A model generated the notes under the pieces. That model did not search any database. It was given only the letters and a program-made list of their open reading frames with translations, and was not told where the DNA came from. Positions 6,701-12,677 of a stretch of DNA of 12,677 nt are shown piece by piece. The stretch spans positions 1-12,677 of the forward strand of contig JAHLKH010000437.1 of the NCBI GenBank assembly GCA_025526915.1. Direction: 5' to 3'. The translations under genes and the position numbers were made by a program. Position 1 is the stretch's first letter, and the number at the start of each line of letters is the position of its first letter. The DNA is from Entophlyctis helioformis (lineage: Eukaryota > Chytridiomycota > Chytridiomycetes > Chytridiales > Chytriomycetaceae).

Positions 6701-9218
6701 ACCATCGAGGGTCTCACTGCCCAAGTCGCGAGTCTCACTGCGGCGAATGCAGATCTCAATTCCAAACTGTCCGCCGCACTGCAAGACCACAATGCCGAGA
6801 TTGCACAGCTCAATGCGGCCTTGTCGCACGAGAAAACGCAAACCGAGTCGCTGGCATCCATTGTCGACACGCTTCGTCACGAAATCGCCAGCATTCCGCC
6901 ACAGTTGCCTCAGGGTGCGTCATCATCGGTTGCAGACCCTCGCGGCGCCGATACGGTCATCGAGTCGTGGGAAGCCATTGTCGACCAGGGAGCAGGGCGT
7001 GATTCGACGTATCAGCAACGATTGATAGCTGTTGGGCGTACCAGTTTCGCCGCAGACCACAGACAAGACAAGGACGAAGAGATCGCAAGTGCCATGAAGC
7101 GCGCTGAGTCGGAACGGGCACGTGCCGCCGAGGAGCGTAACCGGTTGCTAGGGCAGGTGGCGGATCTTCAGTCGCAGCTTAACGGCCAATTGGAGCTCAA
7201 TGCCGTGCTCGAGCAAACGGTATTCCAGCAGCAGGAGCAAATCGCAGCCTTGTCGTCGACCGAAACGGACGCCAGAGCACAGACGGCAGAGTCCGGCGCC
7301 GACGTTGAGGCATTGCCAAACGAGCTTGCGGTGCTGTATAGCCAGAACCGATCGCTGGTGGAAAGCAACGCGGGGCTGATGATGCAGCACAACACCGCAC
7401 GCGATCGGGTTGCTGCGCTCGAGCTACAGGTCGGCGACATCCAGGCGAGCCGCGACCAAGTCCTGGGTGATCTGATGCAGACACAGGCACGCAACAACGA
7501 GCTGAAGACGCTGACCGAGTCGTCTGTCCGCGAGGCAGCCGAAACCAAGGAGCAGGTTGCCAAGCTTGCTTTGACATCCGCATCGGCCGAAACACGTATC
7601 GCAGATCTCGAGGCACAGCAGACAGAGTACGTACGAATGATAAGCGAGTACACGACACTGATCGACCAGCTCGAGGTCCAGCTGCAGGCCAAGGCAAACG
7701 AAACGCTTGCTACGGCTGATGTGCATGCTGATGTGCAGGCCCAAACCCGTGCCCATGAGCAAGCGCTCGCCGAATCCCACGGCATCATCCTGAATCTCCA
7801 GTCCCAGCTCAATGCCGCCAACACGCGCATCGCCGACCTTGCTCAAGCAGAGACCGCTGCCGCCGAGCTCCAGGCTGCCAACGACGAGCTGCGCCGCCAG
7901 ATTGCCGAACTCACGGCCGAGACCGAGTCTCTGCAGACTTCGTTTATCAACCAGCGAGTGGAAGTCGACCAGCTGTCAGCCGACCTTGCCGCCGCCAACG
8001 AGACGCTTTACCGCCAAGAGCACGAGGCCGAGTCGCTCTCCAAGGAGCAGTACGACCAGATCGTCGCCCTGTCGATGGAGATCCGCCAACTGACGACCAT
8101 GATCGAGAGCGAGCGGGCTGTCGCGGCTGCCCAAAAGACCGAGCTGGAGACGCTGAAAACACACGTGGCGGAGCTGGAGCATATCCGAGCGCATGCGATC
8201 CATTCTGTAGGGCAGATCCACGAGGAGAAGACGCGGATCGAGCGGCGGCTGTCGAGTCTTAAACTGGATGTGTGGGAGAGGGATATGCAGATCGAGAACC
8301 TGCGCAAGAGCATGACGGATCGCATGAATGCAGGCGGGTCTGAGGCTGCCGACGATCAAGGGACACGGTCGGATGCTGGCGTTGTCGCTTCAGCCGACGC
8401 TTCGACGCAGGCTGGCGCAAGTCGAGGCGATGGCGTTGTAGTGCGGGACGTTGCTGACGCCGAGTGCCAGACGGATGCCGTGGAGAGTGGCAACGACGTC
8501 CAGCCGCTGCGTGTGGATGTCGCGCCGAGTTCCGTTGCGACCGCAGACGCAGTCAAGCATCGCCATGTTGGGCTGGATGCTGTGGACCATGTGTCGCCGT
8601 CGAGCACGCTGGCTGCTGATACACCTGCTGCTGCACGCGATAAACTGGCGGAGCTGGGCGAGACGCCGCGAACCGCAGATGCAGACATGCGCGAAGCCGC
8701 CACGGCAGTTGTTCCAACCATGCCAGGTGCACAGCAGCCGGCACAACCGGCACCTGCGGACAAGAGCAGCGTCGTAGAAGTCGCGTTGTCGTCGGCGCTG
8801 GTCACGCAGGACCTGATGCACGGCATTCTGGGCATGCCAACCAACGATGCCATTGTCCAAGTGCGCAAAGGTAACCTTTGAGCTGCCCATGCTTGTCGCA
8901 TTCATGCATTGCCTTGCAGGCTGCTAACGCGGCTCGTACCTGGCAGACGACTTCCACCATATCCATCTCGGATACATGCTGGCCATCAGTGCTGTCTTTT
9001 TCATGTAAGCCGCATTCTCCTGCTCTCTCCAACACTGCATCTGCCATGATGCCACGCACTCACGCCCTATCAGATCCCTGCCCATTTCGTTTTACATTGC
9101 AACAGACCAGCCGCCAACGCATGCATGGAAAGTCGGCAGTCAGATCTTTGGACTCGCCATTGCAGCGCTGATCCTCCGCCGGCCACGACGCCTCGAAATC
9201 GAGCCTGCAGAAGCATAA
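727..9218 (+). CDS. Giant coiled-coil protein with CC1-box-like motif and C-terminal membrane hairpin
   Basis: Five exons are deduced: 727-2563, 2641-2873, 2948-8870, 8947-9004 and 9074-9218 (TAA), about 2,730 codons. The N-terminus (MKAIFGRRKS) leads into about 450 Ser/Pro/Gln-rich residues with two basic FKR motifs. A CC1-box-like ASTIG motif sits near residue 520. Heptad coiled coil then runs from about 510 to 2480, rich in Gln, Ala, Glu and Leu. A disordered Ala/Asp/Ser region carries DASTQAG and ECQTD. The last 65 residues hold two hydrophobic segments and end in a basic RRPRR stretch. The CC1 box points to the dynein-adaptor group (BICD/HAP1/TRAK/Spindly); membrane tethering suggests organelle or nuclear-envelope transport. 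A Golgi-type tether is an alternative. Exon 1 changes frame at least five times and needs correction. Start 727 is chosen because its frame is protein-like, whereas that of the ATG at 702 is Cys/Trp/Arg-rich. Confidence 0.75.
1432..1777 (+). repeat. Duplicated basic motif FKR-x-F-KK-x-K-x-KNA
   Basis: Positions 1432-1485 (frame 1) encode FKRFRFKKKSKSKNALQE and 1724-1777 (frame 2) encode FKRLFGKKNKNKNASLDG. The two align residue for residue apart from one position. The protein's first residues, MKAIFGRRKS, resemble a third, shorter copy. Such Phe/Lys/Arg clusters often bind acidic membranes or act as nuclear localisation signals; which applies here is unknown. The copies lie in different frames, which supports both frames being translated. 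Confidence 0.55.
2274..2324 (+). other. CC1-box-like motif (dynein light-intermediate-chain binding)
   Basis: At the start of the first coiled coil the protein reads DLELASTIGTTLLAHNNEL (frame 3). The CC1 box of BICD, HAP1, TRAK and Spindly adaptors is AAxxG inside a coiled coil, usually followed by a double leucine and an Asn; it binds the dynein light intermediate chain. Here the second Ala is Ser, while the Gly, the LL pair and the N-x-E-L tail are kept. About 230 residues later, SLSREVYL (3131-3154) sits roughly where a Spindly motif would be, but it lacks the hydrophobic second residue. Function is inferred. Confidence 0.5.
2564..2640 (+). other. Intron 1 of the coiled-coil gene (77 nt, phase 1)
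   Basis: The donor is GTAGGG, the branch site CTAAT is at 2611-2615 and the acceptor is CGACAG. Splicing makes a Glu codon from G and AA and joins DAEK to ELLHGRISEL, a continuous coiled coil. The unspliced frame stops at 2602. Confidence 0.85.
2874..2947 (+). other. Intron 2 of the coiled-coil gene (74 nt, phase 0)
   Basis: The donor is GTGGGT, the branch site CTAAC is at 2922-2926 and the acceptor is TATAG. Splicing joins RRIVGNLE to EDKMDLLG in phase 0. The upstream frame would otherwise end at 2915. Confidence 0.88.
6332..6757 (+). repeat. Duplicated coiled-coil segment, one copy longer by one heptad
   Basis: Positions 6332-6439 (SEEQAASLTATIESLTAQVA...) and 6671-6757 (SEEQVASLTATIEGLTAQVA...) are near-identical in DNA and protein, 339 nt (113 codons) apart. 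The first copy is 21 nt longer, exactly one extra LTAQVAx heptad, so the coiled-coil register is kept. Both end in SLTAANADL. Confidence 0.8.
8396..8479 (+). other. Two LC8-like TQ motifs in the disordered C-terminal region
   Basis: DASTQAG (8396-8416) and DAECQTDA (8456-8479) sit 20 residues apart in an Asp/Ala/Ser-rich stretch outside the coiled coil. LC8 (dynein light chain) recognises short disordered strands around a TQT core, commonly in tandem. Each copy here keeps the Gln and one of the flanking Thr residues. Binding is inferred and the motifs are weak. Confidence 0.35.
8871..8946 (+). other. Intron 3 of the coiled-coil gene (76 nt, phase 1)
   Basis: The donor is GTAACC, the branch site CTAAC is at 8924-8928 and the acceptor is TGGCAG. 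The TTGCAG at 8914-8919 lies upstream of the branch site and is not used. Splicing forms an Asp codon and replaces the immediate stop at 8879 with DDFHHIHLGYMLAI. Confidence 0.82.
8970..9215 (+). other. C-terminal membrane hairpin encoded by two short exons
   Basis: Exon 4 (8947-9004) and exon 5 (9074-9218) encode a first hydrophobic segment, GYMLAISAVFFISLPISFYIA, here listed from its Tyr-Met-Leu core. A short loop (TDQPPTHAWKVG) and a second segment (SQIFGLAIAALIL) follow, then RRPRR and a short acidic tail. This suggests a hairpin with both ends facing the cytosol, anchoring the coiled coil to a membrane. The target membrane is not evident. Confidence 0.6.
9005..9073 (+). other. Intron 4 of the coiled-coil gene (69 nt, phase 2)
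   Basis: The donor is GTAAGC, a probable branch site CTCAC is at 9059-9063 and the acceptor is TATCAG. The AT|A junction gives Ile inside the first hydrophobic segment. Using the later acceptor CAACAG (9112 region) would give a non-hydrophobic Cys/Arg-rich tail, so the earlier one is preferred. Confidence 0.75.
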
Positions 9219-9253
9219 GTGTGTGTCATCTCGTTTCAAGGGTGATTGCAGCG

Positions 9254-9259
9254 AATAAA
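9254..9259 (+). terminator. Poly(A) signal AATAAA
   Basis: A perfect AATAAA lies 36 nt after the stop codon of the coiled-coil gene, a usual position for a fungal polyadenylation signal. Confidence 0.6.
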
Positions 9260-9546
9260 CGCTGCTGTCCAGCTACCTTGGGTCTTGGCTTTGGGATCAT
9301 GAGAGAGAGAGATCGTTTTAATGCCAAACCAGGCTTGCTATGCGTTCCCGGATGGGTCACATCTCGCAGTTGTCGTCTTGGACTGTGCGCAATCCACTTA
9401 CGGAGCTGAAAGACGCAGCCCAGTTTCCAGAGCCACTCGAGCCAGATCAGTTGTGGTGTGTCCAAGACGATCCAAAGCATTCCTTGATATTGGCTTGTGT
9501 GTCGGTTTCGTTTTCAACACAATGGCAGGCATCTCTAGCGCCCTTT

Positions 9547-9551
9547 CCAAT
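9547..9551 (+). promoter_or_regulatory. CCAAT box upstream of the inversin gene
   Basis: CCAATGA lies 58 bp before the proposed ATG at 9609. The distance and orientation match the CCAAT boxes of the upstream gene. Confidence 0.4.
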
Positions 9552-9608
9552 GAATCAAGCAATCTGACCACAGGCTGAGCGCTCCCATCTCTCACAGATC
9601 ATCAATTG

Positions 9609-12601
9609 ATGGCCGCGTCTGCCGTGTCCGCAAAAGGCGTGGCTGGGAATGCAGATGCTGCTCTGGCGGCTGCGCAGGACAACAGCCGTAGGGTAACTGT
9701 AAAGCGCAAGTGGATGCACCGGCACTAAGACGGGTTTGGAAGCTGATCGTGATGCGAGACAGGTGACGCCTGATGCGACGGTCGAGCATGTGCGCAAGAA
9801 GATGCATCCAGACAACGTGTTCACGACACCGGTCGTGCCGCAGATCTCGCCGGAGCTGTCGACCATGGCGTATATCGCACAGTTGCGGCTTCACCGGCAA
9901 CGGCAGTATGAGGCAGCCAGAGGCGCCGAGGAAGCAACACACCGGGCCAAGTCTGTCGCTATGGCTCGGCCAGTATCTGTTGCAGCAGCAAGCCCGACTG
10001 CCGGCAGTCCGGCTTCTCCAGCTAGTCCAAAGGCAGCAGATACAGACAACGGCGGCGGCGATGACGACGACGACGACGGCCAAGTGGCGCTGGACAATGA
10101 CGATACGGACGAGATCTACGGATCGAGCCCGCTGCACATCGCCGCACGAAAGAACCGCGTGCGCGACATCCGGCTGTGGGTGCAGTCGTACTCCAAAAAC
10201 ACGCTCGACAACCGCGACTTTACGCCGCTCATGGTGGCTGCATCGCACAACTCGGTCAAGGCGCTTGTGCTGCTGCTGCGTATGGGCGTGCGCAAGGACG
10301 ACGTGGACTGCAAGACGCAGCGGACAGCCTTGCACTGGGCCGTGCTGCACGGCCACAGCGCTTCTGTCCTCTCGCTGCTTCAATACGGTGCAGACGCGCG
10401 CTTCCGTGACCGCGACGGCCGCACACCCGTGCATCTGGCAGCCCTGCATCCCAAGCCCGACTGCCTCAAAATCATTCTGCGGTTCGTCAACCCAGAGGCA
10501 CTCCTCGAAGGCGACAATGAGCAGATGGCGCCGTTCCACCTCGCGGTCATGTGCGACAATGTGCGGCATCTCCAGCTGATGATGTCGCTGCGTCCGCCCA
10601 TCTTCATGACCACAGGCGATGTCGAGGGCAAGACGGCTCTGCATTGGTGCGCGCAGAACCTCGACGCCAAGACGTACGCGCCGACGTTCTTCCACACGCC
10701 AAAGACGTGCACGACGCTGCTCATTGAGAACCAGCCGCTTCTTGTGGGGATCAAGGATCTCGAGGGCCGCACCGCGCTGCACCTGGCATGCTCCGTGGGC
10801 AACATCCCGCTCATTGTCGAGGTGTGCTCGCAGCTGCAGATCCCCAGCGCGCACGTCAAGGCGATCGTCAACACCCAAGACCTCCATGGCCGAACAGCGC
10901 TGCACTACGCGGCCATTGCGGGCCAGGCGTATATTCTGCGCGTGCTGCGTCACTACGGCGCGGATGACGGGCTGGCGGACAAGGACGGCGCGACGCCGCT
11001 GCACTACGCGTGCTCAAAGAACCATGGGCAGTGTGTGAGCATCCTCATCAGCGACAACCGGTTGCGCTATACGTATACGCGGGATAACCAGGGACGGACG
11101 CCGATCATGTGGGCGGTGATCAAGGGATACTCTGAAGCGCTGCGGATTCTGCTCGAGGCGGGCGTGAATCCAAGCGAGATTGATGACAAGCGGACGACGG
11201 GTAGGTGACATGGGCTAGCTTGAGAGGTTGCATGTGGGGAATTGAATGGGGCAATGATGGGCTGACATGCAGTGTGGATGGACAGCGCTGCATATATGTG
11301 GAGCGGGCGGCCACGCGCACTGCGCGTCTCTGCTGCTGGAGCACGGCGCAACGGTTGATGTGCGGAATGCCGACCAGCGGTCAGCGCTGTTTCTCGCTGT
11401 GCAGCACGGGCACGGAGAGACGGCCAATGTCCTCATCCAGCACGGCGCCAATGTCAGCATGCTGGATTCCGAGCAGCGCAGTCCACTCCATTGGGCGGCG
11501 CTGTGTGGGCATCTGAGCGTGGTCAGCCTGCTCATCTCGTGCAATGGCCAAGTCGACCACCAGGACAGCGAAGGCAAGACGCCTCTGCACTGTGCAGCGT
11601 GAGTCGCAGCGTGGCTTGATCGATGCTGGCATGCAGTTCAAGGGGAATGCGCTGACACCACGATTGCCAGGTACAACGGCCACACCGAAGTGGTGAGTTT
11701 CCTGCTCAAGAACGGCGCCAAGATCGACTGCAAGGACCGCGAGGGCGTCTCTGTCCTCCACTGGGCAACCTGCGGCAACCACACCGAATGTGTTAAAGTG
11801 CTGCTGCAGCAACGCGCCAACGCCAACATGCTCGACAATGATTTCCTGACACCGCTCGACTACGCCATCGCCGTGCGCAGCTACGACTGTGTCGACATTC
11901 TCAAAGTGCACGGCGGACAGTCGGGCGACATTGTGTCGGACGTGTACGCGAACCGAATCCAGAAGGCGTGGAAGCGACATGCGCGCAGAAAGATACGGAT
12001 CAAGATGCAGGCGATTGCCAGCGCCAATCACGACGCAGGAAAGACAAGCATCACGCACAGCACAAGTGGCGGGTTCTACGGGCGGAGCAGCGGCAGCGGT
12101 GGCCATGGCGGCGGCGGTGGTGGCGGCGGTGGCAACTTGGAACTGCCAACGGGGTTCAGCTCGGGACGCCGCGTGTCGATTGCAGCCATGGGCGGTGCAC
12201 TTCCGCGAGGCGCTACTGACAAACGGCGCGCATCCCTGGTTCTGACACGTCGGGCGTCTCGCGACCTGACGGCAGGCGGTCTCGGACTTCGACCAGGCGG
12301 TGGCGGCGACTCGAGCGGGCCAGCTGACTCGCTCGGAGTGCAGCAGTCTGACATCCGCAACAATCGGTCGCGAACACTGTTCCCGTCGCGGCCGTCGCTC
12401 ATCAAGACGTCACTCAGCCGGTCGCGCGTCCAGATCAATGCCAATGCGCGGTACGATCAGCCGCTGACAGAGACGCTCGAGGAAGACGAGCTGGCCAATG
12501 GCGGTGCTGCTCGAACGAACATGGACGGGTCCATGAGCTCGTTTGAGATGGAGTACTTTAAGATGGAGGCCGAGCGCCGCAGAGAAGAGGAAGAAGAATG
12601 A
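9609..12601 (+). CDS. INVS: Inversin homologue: 16 ankyrin repeats plus IQ motif
   Basis: The model is 9609-9692, 9730-11200, 11286-11598 and 11671-12601 (TGA), 932 codons. After an Ala-rich start and an acidic run (GGGDDDDDDG), 16 ankyrin repeats cover residues about 155-710; many carry the LHWAA or LHYAA core. The sixth has an insertion. Repeat 16 (LTPLDYAIA) leads straight into an IQ motif (IQKAWKRHARR, residues 719-729), the same order as vertebrate inversin, which also has 16 repeats and an IQ just after. A Gly run, a Ser/Arg-rich tail with three RRxS sites and an acidic end follow. Inversin (nephrocystin-2) builds the inversin compartment of the proximal cilium, so a flagellar role is expected. 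The N-terminus is uncertain: either a 37-nt intron or a one-base error joins 9609-9692 to the rest, or translation starts at ATG 9802. Confidence 0.88.
9693..9729 (+). other. Candidate 37-nt mini-intron or one-base frame error
   Basis: Frame 3 from ATG 9609 stops at 9726, while the main exon is in frame 1. Removing GTAACT...CTAAG (37 nt, phase 0) joins NSRR to TGLEADRD cleanly. It is half the size of every other intron here and has no good branch site. One extra base near 9717-9724 would serve equally well. Confidence 0.35.
11201..11285 (+). other. Intron of the inversin gene (85 nt, phase 1)
   Basis: The donor is GTAGGT, the branch site CTGAC is at 11262-11266 and the acceptor is GGACAG. 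Splicing gives DDKRTTALHICG, exactly the ankyrin spacing (D-x-x-x-x-T-x-L-H). The nearer ATGCAG at 11272 is only 7 nt from the branch site and gives the wrong phase. Confidence 0.8.
11599..11670 (+). other. Intron of the inversin gene (72 nt, phase 2)
   Basis: The donor is GTGAGT, the branch site CTGAC is at 11652-11656 and the acceptor is TTGCCAG. Splicing restores ankyrin repeat 14 as TPLHCAAYNGHTEVV. Confidence 0.88.
11957..11989 (+). other. IQ calmodulin-binding motif of inversin
   Basis: IQKAWKRHARR fits IQxxx(R/K)xxxx(R/K). It starts about 10 residues after the last ankyrin repeat, the position of the first IQ motif in vertebrate inversin. I see no second IQ motif. Confidence 0.75.
12082..12135 (+). 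repeat. Gly-rich linker (GGN repeat)
   Basis: An imperfect GGC/GGT run encodes SSGSGGHGGGGGGGGG between the IQ region and the basic tail. It is a flexible linker and a simple-sequence tract prone to length change. Confidence 0.8.
12167..12259 (+). other. Three RRxS (PKA-type) sites in the inversin tail
   Basis: RRVS (Ser codon 12176), RRAS (12233) and RRAS (12257) lie within 28 residues, at about residues 792, 811 and 819. RRxS is the classical consensus of cAMP-dependent protein kinase. Phosphorylation is inferred. Confidence 0.5.
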
Positions 12602-12677
12602 CCATGGCTGGCGGAATGAACGGGATGAAATGGGATGAAATGGAGCGAGTCTGTGTATGTACATTTATGCTAGCAAG
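12602..12677 (+). other. 3' flank of the inversin gene
   Basis: These 76 bases hold a twice-repeated GGGATGAAAT and a UGUA-rich stretch (TGTATGTACATTTA, 12653-12666). UGUA is a known 3'-end processing and PUF-type element. No AATAAA is present before the window ends. Confidence 0.35.

Larger units (their letters stand above)
9219..9608. promoter_or_regulatory. Tandem intergenic region: 3' end of the coiled-coil gene, promoter of the inversin gene
   Basis: This 390-bp gap holds AATAAA at 9254-9259, a short GA dinucleotide run at about 9300-9310, and a CCAAT box at 9547-9551. A 5-codon ATG-to-TGA frame (9550-9567) overlaps the CCAAT box and is unlikely to be in the mRNA. The short open frames here on either strand show no recognisable domain, and I see no RNA gene. 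Confidence 0.55.

Noticed and set aside
8970..9215. A KASH domain at the end of the coiled-coil protein
   Set aside because: KASH proteins have one membrane segment and a short luminal tail ending in a proline-rich signature. Here there are two hydrophobic segments and an RRPRR end followed by an acidic tail.
9226..9578. Small open frames in the gap between the two plus-strand genes
   Set aside because: Several overlap on both strands with no domain, no consistent composition and no splice signals. They occupy a normal terminator and promoter interval.
9219..9608. An RFX X-box upstream of the ciliary gene
   Set aside because: I looked for a GTNRCC-spacer-RGYAAC type palindrome and found none convincing.
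9592..11004. A 470-codon open frame on the minus strand across the ankyrin exon
   Set aside because: It lies antisense to clear ankyrin repeats and is rich in Arg, His, Val and Cys, as expected for the complement of GC-rich coding sequence. No domain is visible.
12224..12235. A destruction box (RxxL) in the inversin tail like that of vertebrate inversin
   Set aside because: RASL fits RxxL, but the pattern is too short to mean anything in an Arg-rich tail and overlaps a better RRxS site.

Overview
The window is nuclear DNA of a eukaryote, most likely a zoosporic (flagellated) fungus of the chytrid type. Genes are split by short GT-AG introns of 69-85 nt with fungal-style branch sites (CTAAC, CTAAT, CTGAC). 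Intergenic gaps are about 400 bp and CCAAT boxes sit just upstream of start codons. One gene encodes inversin, a ciliary protein that flagellum-less fungi are not expected to need. The lineage is inferred from these traits; no marker gene names the species.

Layout: (1) Positions 1-312, minus strand: the 5' end of a gene leaving the window, Ser/Asn/Ala-rich and unrecognised. (2) 313-726: a divergent promoter region holding three ACGTGA elements and two CCAAT boxes. (3) 727-9218, plus strand: a giant coiled-coil gene of about 2,730 codons in five exons. Its Ser/Pro-rich N-terminus carries a repeated basic motif. A CC1-box-like motif (ASTIG...LL..N.EL) follows, as in dynein adaptors of the BICD/HAP1/TRAK/Spindly group, then some 2,000 residues of coiled coil, two LC8-like TQ sites, and two tiny last exons encoding a membrane hairpin. 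(4) 9219-9608: a tandem intergenic region with a poly(A) signal and a CCAAT box. (5) 9609-12601, plus strand: an inversin homologue with 16 ankyrin repeats, an IQ motif and a basic Ser-rich tail. (6) 12602-12677: 3' flank.

The most interesting reading is that the large gene encodes a membrane-anchored dynein adaptor. It has a dynein-type CC1 box, possible LC8 docking sites and a C-terminal membrane anchor in one chain. This is inferred from motifs and has not been tested against databases. Its neighbour belongs to the flagellum, so both genes may serve microtubule-based functions, though adjacency alone does not show it.

The main caution is that exon 1 of the large gene (727-2563) is not one open frame. 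Protein-like sequence passes through frames 1, 3, 1, 2, 3 and 1, and four of the five changes are +1. The next 5.9 kb is a single clean frame. Single-base assembly errors in short homopolymers are the simplest explanation. A similar +1 change, or a 37-nt mini-intron, is needed near the start of the inversin gene.
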